Shown: one piece after another, positions 28,048-36,261 of the stretch
How positions within the stretch are numbered: the stretch's first letter is position 1
Layout of the letters: each line of letters begins with the position of its first letter
Source: G963665815 sp942492065
GTDB taxonomy: Bacteria > Cloacimonadota > Cloacimonadia > Cloacimonadales > JAIOQZ01
DNA: 64,000 nucleotides
Reading direction: 5' to 3'
Assembly (NCBI GenBank): GCA_942492065.1
Contig: CALODV010000013.1
Location: 124,001-188,000 of the forward strand
Translations under genes and position numbers: made by a program
The notes under the pieces: model-generated
What the model was told of the DNA's origin: nothing
The model's database searches: none
What the model saw: only the letters and a program-made list of their open reading frames with translations

Positions 28048-28731
28048 ATGAAAAGAAGAATCACAAAATCGGAAGCCATATACCGTTTTGAATTATATGA
28101 TGTTGAACCAAAATACATTCCGGTTCTGGAGATGTGTTTTTACCATAAAGATGGCGATGTATACTATAAGGAATATTCTGAAGATGCTCCTGGCATAGAT
28201 TCCGTGATAAGGAACTTTGAAAACCACGTACTGGAAATGCTCGATCAGCTTGGTTACTTTACCGAAGTTAAATGGGAAAAAGCTCTTCTGGAGTTCTGCC
28301 GGATAACCAGAGATAACAATCTCGACTGGTGGCTTACAGGTTCCTGCTCCGCCTGTATACGAGGAATAGATTTCAATCCGCACGATGTAGACATTATGTT
28401 CGACAGCAAAGATATTGATAGATACCGAGAAGTGTTCTCTGAATATTTTATAGAACCTTTACTTGATACCGGTGGATGGGTAACGAAGGACTTTGGAGTG
28501 CTGTTCCTGCTTGGCAGAATTGATCTGGCAACTGATCCCAGCCCAGAAATTGACAAACCTGATCCGGTAGACTGCGGACCGACCGCCCTGACACAATTGC
28601 AAACTATTCAATGGAAAGGTTACACATTAAAAGTACCGCCAATTGAATTTATGATTAACGCTAACAGGCGCAGAGGAAGAACGGAACGTGTTGAGAAGTT
28701 GGAGGAGTATTTGAGGGAGAAAGCTAAATAA
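28048..28731 (+). CDS. Nucleotidyltransferase-fold protein
   Basis: 227 residues, cytoplasmic. The core WWLTGSCSACIRG, followed by HDVDIMFD, is the polymerase-beta-type signature (Gly-Ser, then D-x-D) and RIDLATD could supply the third Asp. The N-terminal 80 residues are unique. Relatives include minimal nucleotidyltransferases and AbiEii-like proteins. A TTGACA at 28002 may be a -35, but no good -10 follows. No HEPN or antitoxin partner is adjacent, so a toxin-antitoxin role is not supported. Confidence 0.65.
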   Translation: MKRRITKSEAIYRFELYDVEPKYIPVLEMCFYHKDGDVYYKEYSEDAPGIDSVIRNFENHVLEMLDQLGYFTEVKWEKALLEFCRITRDNNLDWWLTGSCSACIRGIDFNPHDVDIMFDSKDIDRYREVFSEYFIEPLLDTGGWVTKDFGVLFLLGRIDLATDPSPEIDKPDPVDCGPTALTQLQTIQWKGYTLKVPPIEFMINANRRRGRTERVEKLEEYLREKAK

Positions 28732-28885
28732 TTCATGCATCCCCCCGAAAACCAAATACAATGCTTACATAACTAATAGCAAATAGGTGTTTTACAACAG
28801 AAAGACAGTGGAAAATATAATTCAATCTATTAGCTTTGAACTGAGTATAACAGTTTTTAATTGATGATATTCTCTCTTTTTCTCC

Positions 28886-29030
28886 GTATAGTAAATTTTT
28901 CCGTTAAAAAATCCTGAAGCCTTGGAAGGATTTTAGGAAAGATTTATGGTTTCAGCTTGCTGAAAATACATTTTGAAAAAGAGTGCCTTTCTTTTGTTTC
29001 GTTTTCTTTGGCACCAAAGAAAATGAAGGT
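28886..29030 (+). repeat. Dispersed 145-base repeat, copy 1
   Basis: Matches 51779-51925 with scattered substitutions and small indels: both begin GTATAGTAAATTTTTCCGTT, continue through CCTGAAGCC, GGAAGGATTTTAGG, CAGCTTGCTG and TTTCTTTTG, and end at AAAGAAAATGAAGG. No reading frame. It lies in the 734-base gap 28732-29465, which otherwise holds the inverted segment at 29176 and a promoter candidate at 29316. Confidence 0.85.
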
Positions 29031-29175
29031 AATATAATTGGTAAAATCATTTTCTATCGATCAACACACCCGATTTGGCAAAAGTCATAATTTACCCCAT
29101 AGTGTTTCCCGTAGTGTTTCTTTGAAGAAATACCAGAATAAAAGTTTACTGGATAACACCTGAATTCCGTGCAGA

Positions 29176-29225
29176 ATGGGACATTATGTAGGAATTTCTT
29201 ATATTTTTAAGGAAGAGGGCATTTT
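29176..29225 (-). repeat. Inverted copy of the start of the 51.7 kb insertion
   Basis: Its reverse complement reads TTAAAATGCCCT, then AAGAAATT and CATAATGT, in the same order as 51727-51765 at the left end of the insertion. Copy 1 therefore carries the same pieces in rearranged orientation. Confidence 0.6.
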
Positions 29226-29315
29226 AACAAGAAATTTCAGTTGTTATATTCCATATAGTATAACGAAGTCAGTGTGTTAAGAAAAACGAGGGATTCCAAA
29301 AGGTAAATAATTTAC

Positions 29316-29345
29316 TTGACAACTGTGAAAAGTTTTTTTTATGTA
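29316..29345 (+). promoter_or_regulatory. Promoter candidate for the 29466-32188 cluster
   Basis: TTGACA (29316-29321), an 18-base spacer and TATGTA (29340-29345), about 120 bases before the first gene. Confidence 0.45.
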
Positions 29346-29465
29346 ATAACTTATGTAAGTATTTTTTAAGGCAATGTGTATGGGTGGGATATAGTTGCAA
29401 CTAATTTCATGATCCGCCTGTAGACATATTTTGTTTAACTTTTAAAACACTTAAAGGAATGTGAA

Positions 29466-29762
29466 ATGAAAAAGACAATACTGGCAATTCTGCTGTGTCT
29501 TTCAATGGTAAGCGTGTTTGCTTATGAAATCTATAGTGTAGAATGTAACTTAGATCCTGAAACTGAGCATTGTGTGCTCAATGCAACTACAAGTGTTGGC
29601 GATATCCAAGTATATGGCATTGAAGAAATCAAAGAATTTACAAATCAGCAGATTTATGATTATTCAAGAATGAAGCTGATACAAGCTTGGTATAACTCTT
29701 GGGGTTATGGATACTCATGTGCCGGAAGGGTATTGACTGTCTGGAATCAGCAAGAGAAGTAA
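29466..29762 (+). CDS. Small secreted Cys-containing protein
   Basis: 98 residues with a clean signal peptide (1-19, ending VFAYE). The mature part of about 79 residues has three Cys (VECNL, EHCVL, YSCAG) and ends in an aromatic, Gly-rich tail (YNSWGYGYSC). Not recognised. Its position before a propeller-like secreted protein and a CxxC thioredoxin-like protein resembles the small exported peptide genes found with such pairs in Bacteroidota (NVEALA type), but I see no NVEALA motif. Real-gene evidence: GGAAT before the ATG, signal peptide, operon-like placement. Confidence 0.65.
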   Translation: MKKTILAILLCLSMVSVFAYEIYSVECNLDPETEHCVLNATTSVGDIQVYGIEEIKEFTNQQIYDYSRMKLIQAWYNSWGYGYSCAGRVLTVWNQQEK

Positions 29763-29852
29763 TCAAAGGTTATGAAAATAACGTAAATGGTACAAACTAA
29801 CTAATTGATAGCAGAGATGCTTATGCTTCTCTGCAATATTCAGGAGAAATTG

Positions 29853-31007
29853 ATGAAGAAATTTTATGTATTAGTTTTCATGATGCTTCAATATGTAGCA
29901 ATTATTCATTCCCTAACCATTACCAGAACCAAAGAAGAATTTATCATTAAAACAAATAATGTCCCTGTAGCACGTTCCTCAAACTATATTTCGAATCAGG
30001 ATGCAATAATCTTCATTACAATCCCTGATGCTGTATTCATGGGAAAGGGAGGTGTGGACTTTTCCAGAAAAGTGTATTCATATAATATTGAAAGTAAAAC
30101 CGCTCGAGAAATTGATGTTAAAGAAGGAAGAACAAAAAATTGTATCTCCATGCCAGCTTATGCAATTGCAACAGAAGATACGCTCTTTTTTCATGACCCG
30201 GTAAATGGTAGAGTTACTGCAATGCAGTATTACAATAATGAGCTCTCATTTCAGTATTCATTTGATACATCAGAAAAAATGCTAGTCTCTGCATTCAACA
30301 TTATTGATGGTAAAATGTATACTTGCAAATCCACAGATGGTTCAAACCTGTCAAAAGGACTTTCTGTCTTTGACATAGCTGTCGATACTCTTTATGCAGG
30401 TTCTCGACTTTTACTAAAAGATAATCATTACATTGATTACTTCAGGTATCGAGCTATTATGAATAATGGGATGAATGAAATAATTAGAAATGCTGATGAG
30501 GAAAATATTTTCTTCAATACATGGAAAGAATCAAGAGATACGGAAAACGTTTACTTCAAAAACTTTGCTTTAAAGCATAATGGTGAAATTCTTGTAGTTA
30601 ACTCTTATGCAACTGACATCTATAGAATAATTGATGACATGGAAGAGTTAGTGGATAGTATCAAAATAGGTTTACAATACAGAGAAAATGAATTGAAGCT
30701 GATCAAAGAGAATAAGTATATTCCGCGACAATTTGATGTATATTCACAGATGCAGCGTGTTTTCTCAGATGAATCAAGAGATTTTGTTATGATGTATATT
30801 CAACAGATGAAGAAGCTGAGAAAAGTAACAGGTAATGATTGCGATTATATTCTTATCAAGAAGCTTGGAGTTACTGAAGATAAAAGCGAGTGGATGATTC
30901 CGATTGATTTTATTCCTGTCTATTATAATGAAAAAGAAAGTACATTTTACGGATTCCGCAAAGTTGATGGAGTCCTGAATTATGTAGAGTATAAATTAGA
31001 GGTATAG
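29853..31007 (+). CDS. Secreted propeller-like protein (6-bladed type), tentative
   Basis: 384 residues from the ATG at 29853, which has CAGGAG before it and begins a signal peptide (MKKFYVLVF, cut near residue 20); the frame is open 48 bases further up but without signals. The body is strand-rich with spaced repeats such as VYSYNIESKTAREI, LFFHDPVNGRVTA and GLSVFDIAVDTLY, like blades of the 6-bladed propellers found in Bacteroidota next to small peptides and thioredoxins. No catalytic motif. It is followed without any gap by the thioredoxin-like gene. Confidence 0.6.
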   Translation: MKKFYVLVFMMLQYVAIIHSLTITRTKEEFIIKTNNVPVARSSNYISNQDAIIFITIPDAVFMGKGGVDFSRKVYSYNIESKTAREIDVKEGRTKNCISMPAYAIATEDTLFFHDPVNGRVTAMQYYNNELSFQYSFDTSEKMLVSAFNIIDGKMYTCKSTDGSNLSKGLSVFDIAVDTLYAGSRLLLKDNHYIDYFRYRAIMNNGMNEIIRNADEENIFFNTWKESRDTENVYFKNFALKHNGEILVVNSYATDIYRIIDDMEELVDSIKIGLQYRENELKLIKENKYIPRQFDVYSQMQRVFSDESRDFVMMYIQQMKKLRKVTGNDCDYILIKKLGVTEDKSEWMIPIDFIPVYYNEKESTFYGFRKVDGVLNYVEYKLEV

Positions 31008-31586
31008 ATGAGAAAAATACTATTGTTAGCTGTGTTGATTCTTTTTATTCTTTCTCTTACTGCAATAACAAAAGAAGATCTGGATATGAAACAGACTAAG
31101 TTTTATGATTATTCAGCCTTAACAAACTCATTGTTATTCAGGGTTGATTTGACTGACATAAAAGAAAATGCTATTGATACAAATGATTATATCTATAATT
31201 TTGACAAACCGATTCTGCTGTGCATAGCAACACCTTATTCCTGCTCATCCTGTAATATGAGCTTCTATCCGATTCTCAACAGGTACACTGAAATTGATTC
31301 TGCAAGAACCTGCTTTATTCTGGAGAATCATTACTTCAGGGACACAATGAAAAGGTATAGTGATATAAAGCAAGAGCTGCATCTCGCTACAAGAATACTG
31401 TTTGATACGGAAGGGAAGAATGCAGATAAGCTCAAGTTTAATGATACAGGTAACAATTTCTGGTTTGCAATAATTGAAAAAGGCAGAATAAAGCATGTAA
31501 TAGGTTTTGCTGATTATACAGAATATTGTAAGCCTATAAAATCTTACATTGAAGAATTAGATAAATATTGGATGGAGGAAGAATGA
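31008..31586 (+). CDS. Exported thioredoxin-like protein
   Basis: 192 residues with an N-terminal signal or anchor (1-19). ILLCIATPYSCSSCNMSFYP near residue 70 gives a CxxC (CSSC) after a beta strand, as in thioredoxin/TlpA-like folds. A cis-Pro loop is not evident, so the match is to the superfamily only. It begins at the base after the stop of the propeller-like gene, and the next ATG overlaps its stop, so the four genes are one operon. Likely redox partner for the Cys-bearing secreted proteins of this cluster (inference). Confidence 0.65.
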   Translation: MRKILLLAVLILFILSLTAITKEDLDMKQTKFYDYSALTNSLLFRVDLTDIKENAIDTNDYIYNFDKPILLCIATPYSCSSCNMSFYPILNRYTEIDSARTCFILENHYFRDTMKRYSDIKQELHLATRILFDTEGKNADKLKFNDTGNNFWFAIIEKGRIKHVIGFADYTEYCKPIKSYIEELDKYWMEEE

Positions 31587-32188
31587 AAAAGAAATATTTC
31601 GTATCTATTTTATTACTTTTTGTCTCTTTGCTAGCTGCAGAAAATTGTCACAAACTTGAAATTGGAGGATACAAAATAAAGATATATCCAGAACCTGTTT
31701 CTTTTAGTGTTAAAGAGGACAGTTCAAGCTATTCTTGCTCTGCACTTATTGAGTTCGATGGAAATGGCTTAACTATTACCGGAAACTTAATAGGTCTGAA
31801 TGGAAAGCTTGTGGGCATGTTCCCTTCTGGCAGTGAATTAAGTATTAAGAACGGAAAAATATATGTAGATGGAAAAGAACCTGATACAATTTCTGATATT
31901 CAACTTTCATTTGCATTTTCAAGAACTAATACTTATTCAAATGTGATTAACTTTAGAAATTTTTCAATTGAATCAAAACCATATTACACAGATTACACTA
32001 AATACAGTTGCAAAAGAAATGGTAAAGATGTACATTTCTTTGTGGCCGGGGATTACAATGTAGAAATTGATGGAGATGTATTACTATTTAACTTCGAGAG
32101 CTACGGCAAACTTAAACCGGGAGACAGTATCCTGATAGACAAAGGTAAAGTATCTATCAAAGGAGTAGAAGCCAGTCCGAAATCCTAA
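31583..32188 (+). CDS. Secreted hypothetical protein
   Basis: 201 residues from the ATG at 31583, which overlaps the preceding stop and has GGAGG upstream; the in-frame ATG at 31568 lies before that site. Signal peptide 1-18 (LLAAENC; the Cys just after could be a structural Cys rather than a lipobox, as no L-x-x-C fits well). The rest is beta-rich with four Cys and two similar segments (LSIKNGKIYVDG and ILIDKGKVSIKG). Not recognised. Last gene of the cluster; its stop overlaps tcdA on the other strand by four bases. Confidence 0.65.
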   Translation: MKKKYFVSILLLFVSLLAAENCHKLEIGGYKIKIYPEPVSFSVKEDSSSYSCSALIEFDGNGLTITGNLIGLNGKLVGMFPSGSELSIKNGKIYVDGKEPDTISDIQLSFAFSRTNTYSNVINFRNFSIESKPYYTDYTKYSCKRNGKDVHFFVAGDYNVEIDGDVLLFNFESYGKLKPGDSILIDKGKVSIKGVEASPKS

Positions 32189-32913
32189 CCCTCTTCCCTG
32201 AAGAACTCCAGCACATATCCGGCTGCCCAGCAGCCCATAATTGCCGGTAAATAGGCAACAGAACTGATCAGGTTACGGGAGCGTCCCCGCGTGGATGTCC
32301 TCTCCTGATCTTCCATTTCATGGGAATGCAGAGTTGTTACTTCTGAGGAGTATATCACCGGTACCTTACTTTTTATACCGCGTCGTCGCAAGTATTTGCG
32401 AATTCTTCTCGCTAAGGCGCAGTTCTGGGTTTTAAAAAGATCTGCCTGAGCAATTTTGGAAGGATCGGTTTTTCCACCTGCTCCCATTACAGAGATAAAT
32501 GGTATTTTCTCAGTGTGCAGTTTAACAATCAGGTTTGTCTTAGGTACAACACTGTCAATGGCATCAATCACAAAATCAGCATCTTTGAGAATCTCCGGCA
32601 TGGTTTCGTCAGAGCAGAAATCTGTCATAATTTCTATGTTCGCTTCCGGATTTATATCCAGCATTCTTTCCTGCATCACTTCGGTTTTCTGTCTGCCAAT
32701 CGTACTGTGCAGAGCTATTATCTGTCTGTTAAGGTTCGTTACCTTGACCTTATCAAAGTCTACAAGCATGATATTACTGAATCCGCTTCTAACCAGAATT
32801 TCGGCAGCGTAAGAACCAACACCGCCCAGACCGATAATTACCACGCGTTTTTCAGCGATTCTTCTGACGTAATCTTCACCATAGATGAGAGTTAATCTGT
32901 GAAACTGATCCAC
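32185..32913 (-). CDS. tcdA: tRNA threonylcarbamoyladenosine dehydratase (E1-like)
   Basis: 242 residues of the ThiF/E1 superfamily. VVIIGLGGVGSYAAE near 25 is the nucleotide-binding loop, DFDKVKVTNLNRQ near 52 supplies the adenylation residues, and DAIDSVVPK near 118 follows. The C-terminal half with RRIRKYLRRRGI and VPVIYSSE matches TcdA (CsdL/YgdL), which cyclises t6A37 in ANN-decoding tRNAs using ATP. No zinc CxxC pair or partner ubiquitin-like gene, which argues against ThiF/MoeB. The start overlaps the end of the TatD gene upstream by one base. Confidence 0.88.
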   Translation of the reverse strand: MDQFHRLTLIYGEDYVRRIAEKRVVIIGLGGVGSYAAEILVRSGFSNIMLVDFDKVKVTNLNRQIIALHSTIGRQKTEVMQERMLDINPEANIEIMTDFCSDETMPEILKDADFVIDAIDSVVPKTNLIVKLHTEKIPFISVMGAGGKTDPSKIAQADLFKTQNCALARRIRKYLRRRGIKSKVPVIYSSEVTTLHSHEMEDQERTSTRGRSRNLISSVAYLPAIMGCWAAGYVLEFFREEG

Positions 32914-33635
32914 TATTTATATACCTCGCAGATATTTTTGTACTGAATCTCAATTAGCTTGTTTCTGTCTTCCTGTACAGCATTTATTATTTTATTCACC
33001 TTCAGAATATGAGGAGTCGAATAAAAACCGTTCGTATACGGAGCATCAGACTCGAAGATGTATCTTCCTGACTTGATGATCTCAGGCAGTACCTTTTTCT
33101 TAGCGAGAGTACTATTGCCGATACTCATCATCAGGTTAGTCTTTATAACATTCTCCATCACATCAACTGATCCGCCAAAACTATGGAAATATCCTCGAAT
33201 TGACGAGAAGTTCTTCCTGATAATCTTCAGAGTTTCATAATAGCTTTTCACACAGTGAATAACAACCGGTAGATCGTATTGCAAGGCAAGATCAAGTTGC
33301 TTGGCAAACAAGCTTATCTGTGAATCAAGATCGGTATTACGTTTATCCAGTCCAATCTCCCCTATTCCGCAAATCTGCTTTTCATCGCATAACCTGACAA
33401 GATCATCGAAGGCAAGTGAGTCATTTGTCTGCTCGTAGGGGTGCACTCCCGCTGTATAGACAACATGGTGAGAATCCAGAACGGAATATGCTTCGACATC
33501 AGCATTAGTCAGTGCACAACCGATAAATCCTGTAATATTCTCGTCTAAGGCCGAGGAAATGGATTCTGAGAGGTTAGATATAACTCTTTGATTTGTCAGG
33601 TGGATATGTGAATCGATGATACCGTAGTCAAACAT
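32913..33635 (-). CDS. TatD-family metal-dependent hydrolase (DNase)
   Basis: 240 residues. Metal-binding signatures of the TatD amidohydrolase-type barrel: DSHIHLT at residues 8-14 (His-x-His), CGIGEIGLD near 90 (Glu), VVIHC near 125, YFHSFGG near 145 and FESDAPY near 195 (Asp). Family members are 3'-5' DNases or deoxyribonucleases in repair. It is the first gene before tcdA, with overlapping stop and start. Slightly shorter than E. coli TatD (260). Confidence 0.88.
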   Translation of the reverse strand: MFDYGIIDSHIHLTNQRVISNLSESISSALDENITGFIGCALTNADVEAYSVLDSHHVVYTAGVHPYEQTNDSLAFDDLVRLCDEKQICGIGEIGLDKRNTDLDSQISLFAKQLDLALQYDLPVVIHCVKSYYETLKIIRKNFSSIRGYFHSFGGSVDVMENVIKTNLMMSIGNSTLAKKKVLPEIIKSGRYIFESDAPYTNGFYSTPHILKVNKIINAVQEDRNKLIEIQYKNICEVYK

Positions 33636-33683
33636 AATGAGACCTTTGTATTATCAGGTTATCATTCAATGCTCTCATAATAT

Positions 33684-33712
33684 AAAAAAAGGCTGCCGAA
33701 AAATCAGCAGCC
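33684..33712 (-). terminator. Rho-independent terminator of pckA
   Basis: Minus-strand stem GGCTGC / GCAGCC, ten-base loop, then TTTTTTTA. Confidence 0.9.
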
Positions 33713-33722
33713 AAAGTTTTAT

Positions 33723-35375
33723 CTATTTACCAGGGCATTGCTTCTCGATGTTCTCACCGAGGTTTTTGCTGCCATAGGCTTTTTCGTAATGTTTTGCAAA
33801 ATCTTCTGCAAGTTTTGCAGCTCTCTTGTCAAAAGCGTCTTTGTCCTGCCAGGTATTTCTTGGAATAAGAACATTAGAGTCTATTCCGGGTAATTCAACA
33901 GGAACTTCAAGATGGAAGACATCGTCTTTAGTGTACTCAGCTTTTGCAAGTGTACCGTCGAGAGCACAGTTCACAAGAGCTCTTGTCAGGTTGATATCCA
34001 TTCTGGAACCTACACCGTAAGGTCCGTGACTCCAGCCTGTATTCACAAGATAAACCTTTGTACCGAATTCTTTCATCTTTTCACCAAGCATGTTAGCATA
34101 AACATCAGGGTTACGCGGCATGAAAGGTTCGCCAAAGAATCTTGAGAAAGTTGATACCGGTTCTGTAATACCTGTTTCAGTTCCGGCAAGTTTGCTTGTA
34201 TATCCCATGAGGAACCAGAGCATAGCCTGATCCGCATTCAATCTGGATATTGGAGGGATAACCCCATTCGCATCAGCAGTGAGGAACAGTATTGTTTCAG
34301 GATGTCCTGCAACAGATTCCGGTTTGATGTTAGACAAGAATTCCAGTGGGTATGAACCTCTGGAGTTAGGGGTGATTCGTTCATCATCGAGATCAAATGT
34401 ACCATCAGGATACATCATACAGTTTTCAACAATTGAACCGTGACTAAGATAATCATCATCATGGAAAACAGCATTATAAATTTCCGGCTCTTTATCCTTA
34501 TTAAGGTTGATGAGTTTTGCATAGCAGCCATTTTCGAAATTAGCAATACCATCATCACTCCAGCCATGCTCATCATCTCCGAGAAGAGCTCTGTTTGGAT
34601 CTGCTGAGAGGGTGGTTTTACCTGTTCCGGAAAGACCGAGCAATAATGCTGAATCCTGGTTCTTGCCTTCATTTGCTGAACAATGTAAAGGCAGAACACC
34701 TACATCAGGAAGGTAATAATTCATTACTGTAAACATAAGTTTTTTAGCACTGCCACAATACCTGGATCCGTATACAATGCCGATTCTTCTGTCAAAATCA
34801 ATAGCTATTGCCATGTTTGAAGTCTGACCCGGTTTGCATTCACGGAGACGTCCGCAATACTTATCTTCATTAAGTTTATCACCTGGTACAAGAACAAGGG
34901 TAAAGCCATTATTATGGAATACACTTTTTTCGATATCTTCCTGAACCGGTCTGAACATATTGTCAGTAAATAAAGCGCTGACAGCTTTGTCAGTAATGGT
35001 TTTTGTAGGCAGAGCATACTTTACATCAGCACCGATAACACGATCAGTCACGTAAATCTTTTCTTTTTTAGATAACGTGTCCATAGCATCCTCAAACAGC
35101 ATATCAAATGTTTCAGGGCTTAGAGCGATGTTATTAGGAGAATCCCAGTCAATTGTACCTTTAGATTCTTCATGAGATACAATATAGGTATCCTTAGGGC
35201 TTCTGCCGGTTGATTCTTTTGGCGTCCAGGTAACTAATGACCCGTTTTTAGAAACCATGGCTTCGCCGTTGTCAATACTCTCTTGAATGAGAGTTTTCCT
35301 TGAGACATTTTCAAGTACATTACTGTGTTTTTCAATCAATGTACTTACATTAGTTACAAATTCATTACAAGTCAT
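33723..35375 (-). CDS. pckA: Phosphoenolpyruvate carboxykinase (ATP)
   Basis: 550 residues, the normal length. The ATP-type enzyme interconverts oxaloacetate and PEP with ATP/ADP. Motifs: LLGLSGTGKTTLSADP near 240 (kinase-1a P-loop), DDEHGWSDDG near 263 (metal site), FPKR-equivalent region and RMDINLTRALV near 450. GGAGG precedes the ATG. In anaerobes it often runs toward oxaloacetate to conserve ATP, but direction cannot be read here. Single gene with terminators on both sides. Confidence 0.97.
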   Translation of the reverse strand: MTCNEFVTNVSTLIEKHSNVLENVSRKTLIQESIDNGEAMVSKNGSLVTWTPKESTGRSPKDTYIVSHEESKGTIDWDSPNNIALSPETFDMLFEDAMDTLSKKEKIYVTDRVIGADVKYALPTKTITDKAVSALFTDNMFRPVQEDIEKSVFHNNGFTLVLVPGDKLNEDKYCGRLRECKPGQTSNMAIAIDFDRRIGIVYGSRYCGSAKKLMFTVMNYYLPDVGVLPLHCSANEGKNQDSALLLGLSGTGKTTLSADPNRALLGDDEHGWSDDGIANFENGCYAKLINLNKDKEPEIYNAVFHDDDYLSHGSIVENCMMYPDGTFDLDDERITPNSRGSYPLEFLSNIKPESVAGHPETILFLTADANGVIPPISRLNADQAMLWFLMGYTSKLAGTETGITEPVSTFSRFFGEPFMPRNPDVYANMLGEKMKEFGTKVYLVNTGWSHGPYGVGSRMDINLTRALVNCALDGTLAKAEYTKDDVFHLEVPVELPGIDSNVLIPRNTWQDKDAFDKRAAKLAEDFAKHYEKAYGSKNLGENIEKQCPGK

Positions 35376-35441
35376 GATTTGTACCTACCTCCATGATGTT
35401 TTGTGTATTGATTTTTTATATTATTCCAGAAAATTCAGCAT

Positions 35442-35467
35442 AAAAAAAAAGGCAGTTTTTGACTGCC
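35442..35467 (-). terminator. Rho-independent terminator of rplU-rpmA
   Basis: Minus-strand stem GGCAGT / ACTGCC with a five-base loop and a run of nine T. Confidence 0.92.
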
Positions 35468-35487
35468 TTCACATGATTTTTTTAAAA

Positions 35488-35748
35488 TTATACTTTATCG
35501 GGATACACATTGGCAAATTTTCTGCCAGCTGCTTTGGTTTCAAACTTAACGTATCCGTTGATTAAGCTGAAGATTGTGTAATCTTTTCCAACACCAACGT
35601 TTTTACCTTGCTTTATTTTGGATCCTCTTTGTCTTACAAGGATATTTCCAGCAAGTACGTATTCACCATCATATCTTTTAACACCAAGATATTGCGGATT
35701 ACTGTCCCGACCGTTTTTACTACTACCAACACCTTTTTTATGAGCCAT
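35488..35748 (-). CDS. rpmA: Ribosomal protein bL27
   Basis: 86 residues beginning MAHKKGVGSSKNGRDS, the conserved N-terminal arm that reaches the peptidyl transferase centre, with GVKRYDGE and RGSKIKQG following. There is no N-terminal extension of the kind cleaved in Firmicutes. It follows rplU by 16 bases, the standard L21-L27 pair. Confidence 0.98.
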   Translation of the reverse strand: MAHKKGVGSSKNGRDSNPQYLGVKRYDGEYVLAGNILVRQRGSKIKQGKNVGVGKDYTIFSLINGYVKFETKAAGRKFANVYPDKV

Positions 35749-35764
35749 AATACTTCCTTTGTAC

Positions 35765-36079
35765 CTATTTCACAATATCAGTAATTTTGATTTCTGTAAA
35801 ATTCTGACGGTGACCGTTTTTCACACGATAACCTTTTCTGCGTTTTTTCTTAAATACAATTATCTTTTTATCTTTTTTATGAGCAACAACTTCAGCCACA
35901 ACTTTAGCATTAGCTACAGTTGGACGTCCAACCATCACATCTGCATCATCTTTGAGCATCAGAACATCTGAAATCTCAAATGATTTTCCTTCTTCCATGT
36001 CTCCAAGGAAAGGAACTTTGATGGATTTGCCTTTTTCAGCTCTGAACTGGTGTCCTTTAAATCCAACTATTGCAAACAT
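35765..36079 (-). CDS. rplU: Ribosomal protein bL21
   Basis: 104 residues, normal length: FAIVGFKGHQFRAEKG at the start, and the C-terminal KKRRKGYRVKNGHRQ signature. It binds 23S rRNA in the large subunit. Cotranscribed with rpmA. GGAG in the leader sets the start. Confidence 0.97.
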   Translation of the reverse strand: MFAIVGFKGHQFRAEKGKSIKVPFLGDMEEGKSFEISDVLMLKDDADVMVGRPTVANAKVVAEVVAHKKDKKIIVFKKKRRKGYRVKNGHRQNFTEIKITDIVK

Positions 36080-36261
36080 TTCTATCTCCTTTAGTGCTTA
36101 CATTCACATATAAAGTAGACAATAAATTTTCCTATAGACTGATTGTCAAGCAATTATCTATTTCTATTGTCACTATTTATCCTTCATATCTCTTTTTTCC
36201 CATACGAACTTACAGTATTTGGCTTGATCACTGAATCCGAGACATTTGCATGTCGGTAAGC

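Noticed and set aside
28048..28731. Toxin-antitoxin or abortive infection system
   Set aside because: The nucleotidyltransferase-like gene has no HEPN or antitoxin partner beside it.
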